Assembly (NCBI GenBank): GCA_963693635.1
Contig: CAVOBC010000050.1
Span: 1 to 18,634 of the forward strand
Origin: CAVOBC01 sp963693635
Lineage (GTDB): Bacteria; Pseudomonadota; Gammaproteobacteria; Pseudomonadales; Azotimanducaceae
Length of the DNA stretch: 18,634 nt
Direction of reading: 5' to 3'
Shown: positions 1 to 7,457 of the stretch, piece by piece
How the letters are laid out: each line of letters opens with the position of its first letter
Numbering within the stretch: the stretch's first letter is position 1
The notes under the pieces: model-generated
Databases searched by the model: none
Seen by the model: only the letters and a program-made list of their open reading frames with translations
Told to the model about the DNA's origin: nothing
Translations under genes and position numbers: made by a program

Positions 1-2
1 AT

Positions 3-143
3 CTGAAGCCTTACGAGAACAAAGCGGCCGCGGAAGCGGCGATGCAGGGTTACCTCGATTGGGAAGTCGCACTCATTGCCCAGATGGACCGTGATGGTAT
101 CGATTTCTCCCGCTTCATCCCTGAGCGTGCAACGGACGGCTGA
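3..143 (+). CDS. C-terminal end of an unrecognised protein (partial)
   Basis: An open frame enters from the left edge and runs 46 codons to a TGA at 141-143. The visible tail is alanine- and acid-rich and predicted helical (it includes AMQGYLDWEVALIAQMDRDG and ends SRFIPERATDG). No motif identifies a family. Codon use, with a GC-rich third position, fits the neighbouring genes, so this is more likely a real gene end than noise. It converges on the esterase gene, with about 30 bases between the two stops and no clear hairpin terminator. The beginning of the gene lies outside the window, so no function is assigned. Confidence 0.5.
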   Translation: MKPYENKAAAEAAMQGYLDWEVALIAQMDRDGIDFSRFIPERATDG

Positions 144-175
144 AGCGCTGAATCGCGTCGGCTACTTGTCACCTG

Positions 176-1291
176 TTAGTCAATATTTGCCGGCGACGCT
201 GCCAACGCCTCGTCGCTATCGAGCGCGAGATCAAGCGGAACGTTGGGTCTGATCTCGACCTCGCGTTCAAAACGGGTCACATCATCGACTGTGTAGCGGC
301 CGTCTCCAGCGTGCGGAAACTGATCTGACAGGTAACTGACGCGCGCCGTGTGGGCGCCGGCAACGGGGCCGCGGTCTGCCGGAATGGCAAAGGCGCCGTC
401 TTGTGTACGGCTGAACTTCACGCGCGCAACCGGCGCGCCAGGGTCGGTCGGTGTGAGCGTCAACCAGAGCATGCCGAGGGCCTTGCCGTCGAGAGTCACG
501 TTGCCCTCAACGGCAATCCGCGGCGATGCCGTCAGCAAGCCGCGCGTGCGCAGCCATCGATGCAGCATTTGCGGCCATTCGCCATAATCAGGATCGCCAT
601 CGCCAAGCCCGAAGCCGTGATCCCCGTGGCCAAAGATATGGAGTTCTGCCTGTACCTCGGCTTGCCGCAGCGCCTCGTAGAAGACCCCCGACTGATTTGC
701 CGGAACGATGCTGTCCTCGTGCGTAGCGACGATGAATGCCGGCGGTGTGTCCGCATTGACCCGCGTTTCGGTCGGCGTGTACACGAGTGCCTTGCGCCCC
801 CGAAGCTCACCGTTGACGACCGCGTAGACCGGCACCAGGAAATCCGGTCGGCTGCTGACGCGCTCGATCGGATCGGGATCGGCCGGATTGCCGCCGTCCC
901 AGGCGACGCCGACAGCAGTCGTCAGATGGCCGCCGGCAGAAAAACCGAGCATGCCGATCCGATTCGGGTCGATACCTGCTGAGCTGGCTTTGGCCCGGAC
1001 AGTACGAACCGCCCGCAAGCCGTCGAGCAGAGACACGTCACTGTGATATTTTTCGCCCAGCCGATAGCGCAAAACGAAGGCCGCGATGCCTTGTCGGTTT
1101 AGCCAGCGTGCAACCTGCAGTCCTTCATGGTCGGAGGCGAGGATGCGGTAGCCGCCGCCCGGTGCAACGATGACGGCCGCGCCTGTTGCGCGTTCTGCCG
1201 GCGGCAAGTGATCGGTGATCGCGGGGATGTCGAGCGCGTCATTGCCGGATGCCTGCGGCGCACTGCCTGGCCAGAGTGGTGTGAAGTCCAT
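176..1291 (-). CDS. Alpha/beta hydrolase (BD-FAE/acetyl-esterase-like) with extra C-terminal beta domain
   Basis: A 371-residue protein. Residues 1 to about 252 form a serine-esterase alpha/beta hydrolase of the kind annotated as acetyl esterase/lipase or BD-FAE-like. Visible features are the opening LWPGSAP, the oxyanion-loop motif APGGGY (43-48), the nucleophile elbow GFSAGG with Ser118, an acid in HEDSIVP (Asp193) and a histidine in GDHGFGLG (His225). Such enzymes hydrolyse short acyl esters, often from sugars; the substrate here is unknown. Residues 255-371 are not part of the hydrolase fold. They begin VEGNVTLDGK and read like the beta-sandwich carboxypeptidase-regulatory or transthyretin-like domains of other secreted proteins. 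No signal peptide is visible, so a cytoplasmic location is likely unless the start lies elsewhere. It is divergent from the ankyrin gene, with about 235 bases between. Confidence 0.85.
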   Translation of the reverse strand: MDFTPLWPGSAPQASGNDALDIPAITDHLPPAERATGAAVIVAPGGGYRILASDHEGLQVARWLNRQGIAAFVLRYRLGEKYHSDVSLLDGLRAVRTVRAKASSAGIDPNRIGMLGFSAGGHLTTAVGVAWDGGNPADPDPIERVSSRPDFLVPVYAVVNGELRGRKALVYTPTETRVNADTPPAFIVATHEDSIVPANQSGVFYEALRQAEVQAELHIFGHGDHGFGLGDGDPDYGEWPQMLHRWLRTRGLLTASPRIAVEGNVTLDGKALGMLWLTLTPTDPGAPVARVKFSRTQDGAFAIPADRGPVAGAHTARVSYLSDQFPHAGDGRYTVDDVTRFEREVEIRPNVPLDLALDSDEALAASPANID

Positions 1292-1526
1292 GACTCGTTC
1301 CTTGGAAGGGTTGCGCCATCGTAGCGGTCTCGAGAATAAAGGGCGATCATCGTTGGTGCGGCAGAACCCACGGCAGAGAAAGTCGTCGTAGAGAGCCCTC
1401 TATGCCCAGTGCTGAAAACCAAGTGCTGCAAAGTAGCCGCGAGCGAGTTGACGCCCGTGACGTGAGAAAAAGAGCAGTGAGCACTTTTCCGCGACCTCGT
1501 AGTACGAAGCAACCCTTGAGGTGAGC

Positions 1527-2246
1527 ATGGCAACCCGTCCCCCGACGTCCAGGACGCGAATGACCGAATGTGTAAAGTCGCTGCAAGCCGAGTCCGTATT
1601 GGCCGGGCTCGCGGCAATGCCCGCACTTGTTGACTACCGTGACGAACGCGGCCGCAATTGGCTGCACATTTGTGCTGGGGTCAATGCGACGAAGCGAGCT
1701 GGCGTTAAGCCGAGCGACGCGATTGCTCTGGCCGACGGCCTCCTGAGGCTGGGCGTTGATATTAACGAGCCTGCTTTTACTGAGGGCTCGTGGCAGGCGA
1801 CGGCCCTCTGGTATGCGGTCGGGCGGGGCCGAAACCTTGCGCTTGCGCGTTTTCTGCTGGAGCAAGGCGCTTCGCCGGCGCATTGTCTGTGGGCGGCCAG
1901 TTTTAACGAGGACCTGTCGATGATTCGGCTGCTCATTGAGTTTGGCGCCCCGCTCGATGCGATCGCAGAGCAGGAAACGCCTTTTCTTGGGACGATCAAA
2001 GCGAGCAAGTTTCGGGGCGCTCGGGTCTTGCTCGACGCCGGCAGCGATCCTGATTTCGTTGACGTTCGTGGTATGACGGCGCTCCATTACATGTTGAAGA
2101 AAAACAGCGACGCCGGGCACTTTTCGATGTTTGTCGATCATGGCGCCCGCGGTGATATCAAAGGGCCAGACGGCAGAACGGCGCGCGACATTCTTGCCAG
2201 GAAGCGGGACAAGGCGTTTCATGCGATTGCGAAGAAGCTCGCCTGA
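1527..2246 (+). CDS. Ankyrin-repeat protein
   Basis: A 239-residue protein. The ATG at 1527 is preferred because GAGG lies five bases upstream; a GTG at 1521 would add two residues. At least four ankyrin repeats can be seen: around ATALWYAVGRGRNLALARFL with EQGASP, then LWAASFNEDLSMIRLLIEFG, then RGARVLLDAGSDPDFVD, then GMTALHYMLKK with VDHGARGD. A diverged repeat precedes these near RNWLHICAG. Ankyrin repeats are protein-binding scaffolds, and no enzymatic domain or signal peptide is present, so the partner is unknown. The C-terminus is lysine/arginine-rich. The gene is followed in the same direction by the holin-like gene after about 105 bases, so joint transcription is possible but not shown. 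Confidence 0.85.
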   Translation: MATRPPTSRTRMTECVKSLQAESVLAGLAAMPALVDYRDERGRNWLHICAGVNATKRAGVKPSDAIALADGLLRLGVDINEPAFTEGSWQATALWYAVGRGRNLALARFLLEQGASPAHCLWAASFNEDLSMIRLLIEFGAPLDAIAEQETPFLGTIKASKFRGARVLLDAGSDPDFVDVRGMTALHYMLKKNSDAGHFSMFVDHGARGDIKGPDGRTARDILARKRDKAFHAIAKKLA

Positions 2247-2311
2247 TCGGGGCTAAATGACATCCTATCGGCAGACCTTGGTCGCGGGTCGCCTGTCTGG
2301 ATTAAGCAAGG

Positions 2312-2328
2312 TGAAGCTTGATGCTTCA
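2312..2328 (+). terminator. Small hairpin downstream of the ankyrin gene
   Basis: TGAAGC (2312-2317) and GCTTCA (2323-2328) form a perfect 6-bp stem with a 5-base loop. It lies about 65 bases after the ankyrin stop and just before the holin start. No T-run follows, so it is at best a weak terminator or attenuator. Confidence 0.2.
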
Positions 2329-2351
2329 ATCAGGATCAGGGCCGTCTACCG

Positions 2352-2768
2352 ATGAAACTCCTTAAAGCGCTTTTGCCGTTCGCATCCACTGTGCTGTCCG
2401 GCACGCCCGTCGGCCGGCTGCTCGCGGGCGTCAATGCGGTACTGCCCAACGAAAACAAGCTGCCTGCGGACGCCACAGGTCAGCAGGTGATCGATGCATA
2501 TACTACCGTGCCGCCTGAATTGCAGAACCGAATGGACGCTGCAACCCGTGAAGTGGAGATGGAAAAGCAGCACAGGGAACAGTGGAAGGCGATGAATGAA
2601 GCGGACGCGAGCGGAAACTCGACCCGCCCGACCATCGCGTTGCAGATGTCCAAGTTGGTCGTGTTTCAGATCTGCGCCTTCACCGTCTTTTGTTCTATGT
2701 ACTCGCACAGGAAGGTGTTGCTGGACTTGAGGGCTTGTCTGAGCTTTGGATTGTTTTCGGCACCCTGA
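2352..2768 (+). CDS. Phage-type 3TM holin, N-terminal part (frameshifted)
   Basis: Starting at ATG 2352 the frame gives MKLLKALLPFASTVLSG, a glycine/leucine-rich start, then a charged, probably coiled-coil stretch (about 58-85), then RPTIALQMSKLVVFQICAFT, the beginning of a membrane helix. This arrangement resembles phage and gene-transfer-agent 3TM-type holins, small membrane proteins that open the inner membrane during lysis. After residue 113 this frame becomes polar and cysteine-rich (CSMYSHRKVLL), unlike a membrane protein. The natural continuation lies in the -1 frame from 2690. Joined at the TTTT run (2688-2691) the product would be about 183 residues with two clear C-terminal membrane helices. 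No Shine-Dalgarno sequence is obvious. No endolysin, spanin or phage structural gene lies nearby. Confidence 0.6.
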   Translation: MKLLKALLPFASTVLSGTPVGRLLAGVNAVLPNENKLPADATGQQVIDAYTTVPPELQNRMDAATREVEMEKQHREQWKAMNEADASGNSTRPTIALQMSKLVVFQICAFTVFCSMYSHRKVLLDLRACLSFGLFSAP

Positions 2769-2902
2769 CGGGCATCCCGTCAGGGGTCCTGATGTCGTAT
2801 TTCAATAACCGCTACAAAGACAAGCAGGCGAGATATCAGGCGGCGACGGGCAACCCCGTGCAGACGGGATTTGCCGGGTTGATCAGCGCGTTTCGGAAGT
2901 AA
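2690..2902 (+). CDS. Phage-type 3TM holin, C-terminal part (frameshifted)
   Basis: This frame completes the holin-like gene. It opens LFYVLAQEGVAGLEG, which finishes the membrane helix begun in the previous frame. A second hydrophobic segment follows (ELWIVFGTLTGIPSGVLMSY), then a basic cytoplasmic tail with NNRYKDKQ, ending at TAA 2900-2902. On its own the segment has no ribosome-binding site, and its only start-like codon is the TTG within the T-run. It is therefore best seen as the second half of one gene rather than an independent gene. One additional T in the run would restore a single frame. The sequence cCTTTTGt is not a canonical -1 slippery heptamer, which argues against programmed frameshifting. 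Confidence 0.55.
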   Translation: MFYVLAQEGVAGLEGLSELWIVFGTLTGIPSGVLMSYFNNRYKDKQARYQAATGNPVQTGFAGLISAFRK

Positions 2903-2947
2903 GTCCTGATCAGTCGATTCCACGCGACCCTGCGAAGCCACTTGGCA

Positions 2948-3025
2948 GTCGGTTTGCACGTAAACCTCGCTTTCGTGCAAAAAGAGGCTTGCAGAAAATG
3001 GCGGTGCATTCCTGCGCCGCACTAG
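2948..3025. repeat. Dispersed hairpin repeat, copy A
   Basis: This stretch matches 11914-11980. Both start GTCGGTTTGCA and later share CTTGCAGAAAATGGCGGTGC followed by a matching CCGCACTAG end. Copy A folds into TTTGCACG/CGTGCAAA (2953-2960 with 2974-2981) and GCGGTGCA/TGCGCCGC (3001-3008 with 3013-3020). The second stem differs from copy B by a change that leaves a G-U pair, so the stem is preserved. The end of the repeat supplies the TAG stop of the minus-strand dehydratase gene. It lies between two convergent gene ends, a typical place for REP-like elements. Confidence 0.7.
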
Positions 3026-4122
3026 CCCCGCAGTGGTAACTGGACGACGGCCGTTCCGAGCGCCGTTCCGAGTCCGGCCTGGTTTTCGTTGACGATGTTG
3101 ACCTCGACCAGATGTTCGCCGTCTTCTTCCCACTTGCGTGAGACCTGCCCCAGCACCGTGTTGGTGTCGCCAACAACGTTGGGGTGTCGGACCTGCACGT
3201 TCAGCTTGCGCAGGATGCCATCATCGCCCATCCAGTCAGTCACGATCTGACTTAGCCAGCACACACGCTGGGGGCCGAAATCAAACTGGCCGGGCATGTT
3301 CCGGCGCTTCTGCGCGTGCTCGGTGTCAAACCGTCCGCCGCCGCCGAGGTCGCCCGAGCCTTCGGCTTCGAGCGAGGCACGTTGAGCGCGCCCGGTGCCG
3401 AGGACGCCGTGGGTGAAGAGGAAGAGTTCGGTGACGCTGTAGGTCCCCTTCGCCAAGGCCGACAGTTCATCACCTTCATTCACATCTTCCCAGTATCGTG
3501 GATCGGTACCCCGCCGGGTACGCTCCCACACGAGCGGATCGGCGGGCTCGAATATTGTCTTCGGCGCTTCACCGTCGGTTGCCCTGGGGTCGCGGTCGTA
3601 CTCGATCGTGTGCCCCATGTTCTGATATCGCGCCATCGTGGTCTTGATTGTCGCGACGACTTCATGGCGCTGGTTGGTATAGGTGACAAGACCGGTGTTG
3701 AAATTCAGAGCGCCGATGCGGCGACTGGTTTTGCGAACGGTCTCGCCAACCTGCTCCGTGCACGTGATGCGATCGCCTACCCAGATCGGGCGGATGAAAT
3801 CGATGTCGGCCGCCGCGTAGTTCACCGGCAGAAACTGGGTGCTGACGCGCTTGCGGTCGATCGCACCGGTCTCACCTGCGACTACGCCAAGGCTGACCGA
3901 GTACAGAAAGGGAGGTGGGGCTGTAATCATGCCGTACCCGCTCTGGGCCGCGTAGGCCTCATCGCGCCACAGTGGATTGTAGTCGCCAACGCCGTCGCCG
4001 AAGCGGCGGATGTTGTCGATGTTGGCTTCCTTGGTCGGACGGTAGGGCAGGACTGTGCCGATGCCTTTTTTGTACTCCGCCTGGAAGTCGTCGATGGTCT
4101 CGATAAGGGCATTGTCAGGCAT
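3022..4122 (-). CDS. Two-hotdog FAS1-like/MaoC-type dehydratase
   Basis: A 366-residue protein; the start is well supported by AGGAG seven bases upstream of the ATG. The N-terminal half is a FAS1-like dehydratase (MaoC N-domain) hotdog with RRFGDGVGDYNPLWRDEAYA (39-58) and the following TAPPPFLYS. The C-terminal half is a second hotdog ending VRHPNVVGDTNTVLGQV and later LGTALGTAVVQLPL. Family members hydrate or dehydrate enoyl/3-hydroxyacyl-CoA thioesters, often in aromatic, terpenoid or steroid breakdown. The usual H of the N-P-L-H motif is W52 here, so the catalytic histidine may come from elsewhere or be absent. The gene is transcribed towards the holin and is preceded by the co-directional GFA-family gene, with about 100 bases between. 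The substrate is unknown. Confidence 0.85.
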   Translation of the reverse strand: MPDNALIETIDDFQAEYKKGIGTVLPYRPTKEANIDNIRRFGDGVGDYNPLWRDEAYAAQSGYGMITAPPPFLYSVSLGVVAGETGAIDRKRVSTQFLPVNYAAADIDFIRPIWVGDRITCTEQVGETVRKTSRRIGALNFNTGLVTYTNQRHEVVATIKTTMARYQNMGHTIEYDRDPRATDGEAPKTIFEPADPLVWERTRRGTDPRYWEDVNEGDELSALAKGTYSVTELFLFTHGVLGTGRAQRASLEAEGSGDLGGGGRFDTEHAQKRRNMPGQFDFGPQRVCWLSQIVTDWMGDDGILRKLNVQVRHPNVVGDTNTVLGQVSRKWEEDGEHLVEVNIVNENQAGLGTALGTAVVQLPLRG

Positions 4123-4223
4123 GGTTTATCTCCTGTTCGAGTGGCTATTCGTGGGTTGTGTTTAGTGCGTCGCCCGTATAGTCGCGCAACTCATTACCGA
4201 GTAACAGCCGGCGGGAGCCGACG

Positions 4224-4577
4224 TCAGGACAGGTCGCGACCGTGCACGCGCTCTATCGGAATCGTGTCGATGTCGACGTCCCGCAGGCAGCGGACGTTCA
4301 CGGTCCACAGTGCGGGTGCGGTCCGGGGGCGTCTGAATGGCTGAATGCCGCAGGTGGGGCAGAAGTAGTCGCGGGCGGTTCGCGTGTTCCATTGGTACAG
4401 GGTCAATGCATCGAGCGGCGTATTCAGGCGAATGTCGTCTGCGCCAACCCGGTGGTTGAGGCCGCCGCGCATGCGGCAGCCCGAACAATCACAGACGCGC
4501 ACGTGATCAAGGTCCATGTCCACCTCAAAGTTGACGCCACCACAGTGGCAGGATCCTTCGTAGCTTTGTTTGGGCAT
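4224..4577 (-). CDS. GFA-family (CENP-V/glutathione-dependent formaldehyde-activating-like) zinc protein
   Basis: A 117-residue protein read from the ATG at 4577. The frame remains open much further upstream, but that part is antisense to the crotonase gene and is not coding. The fold signature is the cysteine pattern: Cys10 and Cys12 in SCHCGGVNFEV, Cys29/Cys31/Cys34 in CDCSGCRMRGG, and Cys73/Cys76 in YFCPTCGI. In this family these cysteines bind structural and catalytic zinc. Members are often annotated as adding glutathione to formaldehyde, but most are uncharacterised and that activity should not be assumed. No strong Shine-Dalgarno sequence is seen; an ATG 14 codons upstream is possible. 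It is divergent from the crotonase, sharing a promoter region of about 97 bases. Confidence 0.8.
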   Translation of the reverse strand: MPKQSYEGSCHCGGVNFEVDMDLDHVRVCDCSGCRMRGGLNHRVGADDIRLNTPLDALTLYQWNTRTARDYFCPTCGIQPFRRPRTAPALWTVNVRCLRDVDIDTIPIERVHGRDLS

Positions 4578-4674
4578 GGTTTTGCATCCGGGCGAGTCGA
4601 TATCTGGAATCATAACCATTACGCTCGGTTTTTGATTCTGTTCTGTCCCATGTCGAGAATTCAGGAGAGCGGGT

Positions 4675-5454
4675 ATGGCTGATGACGGACTGGTGCTCAG
4701 AGAGTCAGCGGATGGCATCACACGCCTGACCCTGAATCGACCCGAGCACTTGAATGCGCTGTCGAGCGACCTCAAGGTTGCGATCGTCGACGCGTTCCTC
4801 GCCGCGAAAGAAGACGAAGCGACGCGGGTGATTATCCTGACGGGCGCCGGGCGTGGCTTCTGTGCCGGGCTGGACCTGAAGGAGTTAGGGACATCCGGCC
4901 TCGGTGGGGGCGCGCACCCGTCGGGGATCGATCTCGTTGCTGCCGTGCGTGGGGTGGGCAAGCCGGTCATCGGCGCGATCAACGGCTTTGCGATCACCGG
5001 CGGTTTTGAACTGGCCCTGCTGTGCGACATCCTTGTTGGGTCGAGTGAGGCGCGCTTTGCGGACACACACGTGCGGATGGGTGTCGTACCGGGGTGGGGG
5101 CTGTCCCAGCGGCTGGCGCAACTGATCGGGGCCTCGCGCGCGAAGGAACTGTCCTTCACGGGCAACTATCTAACTGCAGAGAAGGCAGAACGCTGGGGCC
5201 TCATCAACGACGTCACAACGCCGGACGAACTGCTGCCGCACTGCGAGCGCATCGCTGCGGACATCGTCAGCGTCAACCAATCGACCTTGCGCACGGTGCG
5301 GCACCTGATCGACCACGGTCAGGAGCATTCCATTGCCGAGGGCATGGGCGAAGAAATCCGGCTCGGTCGTGAAAATGGCAATGATCTGACGCCTTCGGCC
5401 CTGGAGCGCCGCCGTCTGTCGGTGCAGGAGCGTGGCAGAGACCTCAACAGATAG
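4675..5454 (+). CDS. Enoyl-CoA hydratase/isomerase (crotonase) family protein
   Basis: A 259-residue crotonase-fold protein with AGGAG about seven bases before the ATG. Family features are LTLNRPEHLNAL (18-29), the oxyanion-hole segment GAGRGFCAGLDL (57-68) and the second oxyanion helix INGFAITGGFELAL (102-115). Glu112 takes the place of the first hydratase glutamate (Glu144 in rat mitochondrial hydratase). The second (Glu164), normally in a PEI motif, is replaced by His132 in FADTHVRMG. A standard hydratase mechanism is therefore doubtful; isomerase, hydrolase or another crotonase chemistry is possible. It would act in the cytoplasm on an acyl-CoA. It stands alone on this strand and is divergent from the GFA and dehydratase genes. 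Confidence 0.9.
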   Translation: MADDGLVLRESADGITRLTLNRPEHLNALSSDLKVAIVDAFLAAKEDEATRVIILTGAGRGFCAGLDLKELGTSGLGGGAHPSGIDLVAAVRGVGKPVIGAINGFAITGGFELALLCDILVGSSEARFADTHVRMGVVPGWGLSQRLAQLIGASRAKELSFTGNYLTAEKAERWGLINDVTTPDELLPHCERIAADIVSVNQSTLRTVRHLIDHGQEHSIAEGMGEEIRLGRENGNDLTPSALERRRLSVQERGRDLNR

Positions 5455-5478
5455 GACCGATCCGCCTCGATGCTGTTT

Positions 5479-6273
5479 TTAGAAAGTCAGTTTTAGCGAA
5501 TCAGTTTTGGCGAGTCGGGTTTTAGCGCTCAAGCGGGCCGGTCGGCCGGTGCAGGTTGCCGGTCCGCCCGATGACCTCGCGGATGAAGTGCGTCGAATGC
5601 GCGTCGATGCGCCCTGCCACCAGCGCCATGTCGCAACGTAGAGTTGAATGCAGGCGATGACGTTCTCGACGATGGTGGCGGGCCCGTCCAGAGACAACGC
5701 CTGGCGAAACCGTTCGGACCAGGTGGATGTCACACCGGCGGCGGTCATCGCGTCTGGCCAGAGATTATTGTCGCTAACGCGAAGCACTTCGTGGTGCACC
5801 AGATTGACGTATAGCAGCCCTCCGACCAGGCCAGGGCGACAGTTGATGAGGCGTCCTTCGTGGCGTTGCTGCAGGCCAGCAAGTCCTTTCTGCACCTCTT
5901 CGATCAAGCCAACCATGATGTCTGTGATGTACCGATCCGCGCGGTCGCGCATGGCGCGGTCCCAGGTGAAGGCGATCGCCCGTTGTTGGAGTTTGCCGAA
6001 GACATCGTCTGGATCCAGAAGAGCCCTCGCGGATCGCACGCCAGCGACGCACTCGACTGCGGGACGGGGATCGACGAACCCATTCTCGGCGTCCGCTGGA
6101 GAGACGTCGCTGACGACGACAAAATGACCATCACGCAGGGTGGTCCGCCCATCGGCGTTGAATCCGTCGGCAAGCGTACTGGCCGCGGAACGCTCGGGAT
6201 GTGCGCCGTGCCAGACGCGAACGAGGTCGACGTGGAAGTCGTGGGACAACTTCTTGAAATCGGGCAAAGCCAT
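5479..6273 (-). CDS. Unrecognised protein, C-terminus shifted out of frame
   Basis: A 264-residue frame from ATG 6273; I do not recognise the family. The body (about residues 1-212) looks like a real soluble protein, with a mixed N-terminal part and helical segments such as DRYITDIMVGLIEEVQKGL and ATIVENVIACIQLYVAT. After that the frame turns arginine/serine-rich (RIRRTSSARSSGGP), the look of an out-of-frame GC-rich gene. The neighbouring frame instead reads MALVAGRIDAHSTHFIREVI and ends GNLHRPTGPLER at TAA 5522-5524. One missing base near 5630 on the plus strand would join them, giving about 250 residues. The start is only weakly supported by GGAAG next to the ATG. It converges with the crotonase gene. 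Confidence 0.55.
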   Translation of the reverse strand: MALPDFKKLSHDFHVDLVRVWHGAHPERSAASTLADGFNADGRTTLRDGHFVVVSDVSPADAENGFVDPRPAVECVAGVRSARALLDPDDVFGKLQQRAIAFTWDRAMRDRADRYITDIMVGLIEEVQKGLAGLQQRHEGRLINCRPGLVGGLLYVNLVHHEVLRVSDNNLWPDAMTAAGVTSTWSERFRQALSLDGPATIVENVIACIQLYVATWRWWQGASTRIRRTSSARSSGGPATCTGRPARLSAKTRLAKTDSLKLTF

Positions 6274-6484
6274 CTTCCGCTAATGAAAATCAGAGCATAA
6301 CGAGAAGAGAGACCAGGGTGGTGAAAACTCATGCGACTGGGTTCGCCAGAACGTGGAGGATTCAGTCTGTGCGTGCGCCGGGTACTGGCAGCAACCTTTC
6401 ATGGAACTAAAGCAATAACTGCGTGAGTTCCCTGCGCGACAGCGCGGTAATCCGGCACCGTGCGAGGCTGCTTGCAACCGCGCC

Positions 6485-6826
6485 TCAGCGGTTTCGCGGC
6501 CTGAACCCGCGTGAACCGCCCCACGCGCCGCTTTGGCCAGGATTGCGAATCTGATCCAGGCTTCGAGCCGCGGTCGAGCGGACTTCAGCGATGGGGTCTT
6601 CGAGCGCGTTGGTCAATGCGTCAATGACCTCATCGTCGCCGGACGCGAATGCCAAAGATTGCGCTGCACGTAATCGGACTTCGCTGCTGTCATCACTCAG
6701 CGCACCGCGAAGCGGTGCCGCCGCCGTCGCGCTTCTGGTCCAGCCGAGGTCCTGGACTGCCCGAGCGCGTTCGCCGATGTCAGCACTCAACAGTCCACAA
6801 GCCATATCGTTGACGATGCCGGACAT
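6485..6826 (-). CDS. HEAT-repeat protein, C-terminal part (frameshifted)
   Basis: This frame encodes HEAT repeats: ERARAVQDLGW with AAAPLRGALSDDSSEVRLRA, then AAQSLAFASGDDEVIDALTN with ALEDPIAEVRSTAARSLDQI. The pattern of paired helices with D-x-x-x-V-R-x-x-A-A is characteristic. The frame is open upstream of the first ATG and reads back without a stop through AQLYEFLDDDRDIVQVTAAR, which is itself HEAT-like, to about 6930. There it meets the end of the membrane-anchored segment. The two pieces are therefore one gene of about 320 residues, interrupted near a CCCC run. HEAT arrays are protein-binding scaffolds, and the partner is not evident. The extreme C-terminus (GGSRGFRPRNR) is basic and probably disordered. 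Confidence 0.7.
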   Translation of the reverse strand: MSGIVNDMACGLLSADIGERARAVQDLGWTRSATAAAPLRGALSDDSSEVRLRAAQSLAFASGDDEVIDALTNALEDPIAEVRSTAARSLDQIRNPGQSGAWGGSRGFRPRNR

Positions 6827-6902
6827 CGGGTTGCCATCGCCACGTTGTTCGAGCGATCTTGCCGCAGTGACCTGGACGATGTCTCGATCATCGTCGAGAA
6901 AC

Positions 6903-7457
6903 TCATAAAGCTGCGCGTCGGCTTCCTGGGGCGTTCGTATCTGTGAGCATAGCGATTAGGTTGCCAGCCATTCGAAGTGAACGTCTGTCGTTTCCGGTCT
7001 CGGTGACGAAGTCGCGAACCGCGTCCACGGCCTGTGCATCGTCCAACTGGGCGAGCGCCCGGATTGCTATTAGCCTGCCAGGTCCGGTCGTCATCCGAAC
7101 CAGATCACAGGCCTCCGCGCGACGGGTTTCGTCATCGATGGACTCATCGGATAGCGAACGCAGACAAGCGCCCATTTCTACCAGATAGGACTCAGGCGAC
7201 GCTGCGCGGTTGACCACTGCCTGGCCTTCTGATGTGGATACAGCTTTGAGGGGAGGAGCCTCGTTCGACGCGGGACCGTCCGCTCTTGATGTGGGGCGTC
7301 GTCGGCGCGCTTCCAATTGATCGATCCGTGCCTCGATCGCCGCGAGGTCAGCGCCGTTGTCGTCCCACGACATCAGGTATCGAGTCACCCAGGCGCCGGT
7401 GGCGCCGGAGATCGCGCTGGCAGCAACGACGATAATGAGCGTTGTTTTGATGTTCAT
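6903..7457 (-). CDS. Membrane-anchored HEAT-repeat protein, N-terminal part (frameshifted)
   Basis: Starting MNIKTTLIIVVAASAISGAT, this 184-residue frame has one N-terminal membrane helix or uncleaved signal anchor (about 4-27). A short coiled coil follows (DLAAIEARIDQLEARR), then a proline/serine-rich linker. Helical repeats come next (SPESYLVEMGACLRSLSDES; RLIAIRALAQLDDAQAVDAV) and continue as HEAT repeats. The last residues (APGSRRAAL) are out-of-frame. Moving one base restores AQLYEFLDDDRD and the downstream HEAT segment. A gene of this shape is expected to be anchored in the inner membrane with the repeats in the periplasm; this topology is inferred. It is divergent from the NIPSNAP gene across a 287-base region holding a 21-base duplicated motif. 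Confidence 0.65.
   Translation of the reverse strand: MNIKTTLIIVVAASAISGATGAWVTRYLMSWDDNGADLAAIEARIDQLEARRRRPTSRADGPASNEAPPLKAVSTSEGQAVVNRAASPESYLVEMGACLRSLSDESIDDETRRAEACDLVRMTTGPGRLIAIRALAQLDDAQAVDAVRDFVTETGNDRRSLRMAGNLIAMLTDTNAPGSRRAAL

Noticed and set aside
1347..2222. 291-codon minus-strand frame
   Set aside because: Antisense to the ankyrin-repeat gene; arginine-rich composition typical of shadows in GC-rich DNA.
2685..2692. Programmed -1 frameshift site in the holin gene
   Set aside because: The sequence cCTTTTGt does not fit the X-XXY-YYZ slippery heptamer, and I see no strong downstream stem or pseudoknot. A missing T in the run is simpler.
3316..4344. 342-codon plus-strand frame
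   Set aside because: It is antisense to the two-hotdog dehydratase, which has clear motifs and a Shine-Dalgarno sequence. The plus-strand product has no recognisable domain.
4224..5165. Long minus-strand frame of 313 codons covering the crotonase gene
   Set aside because: Only the last 117 codons, from ATG 4577, carry the GFA-family cysteine pattern. The upstream part is the antisense of the well-supported crotonase and is rich in serine, proline and arginine.
6280..6477. 65-codon minus-strand frame in the gap between the HEAT and unrecognised genes
   Set aside because: No ribosome-binding site, no motif, and a composition high in serine and cysteine; nothing supports it as a gene.
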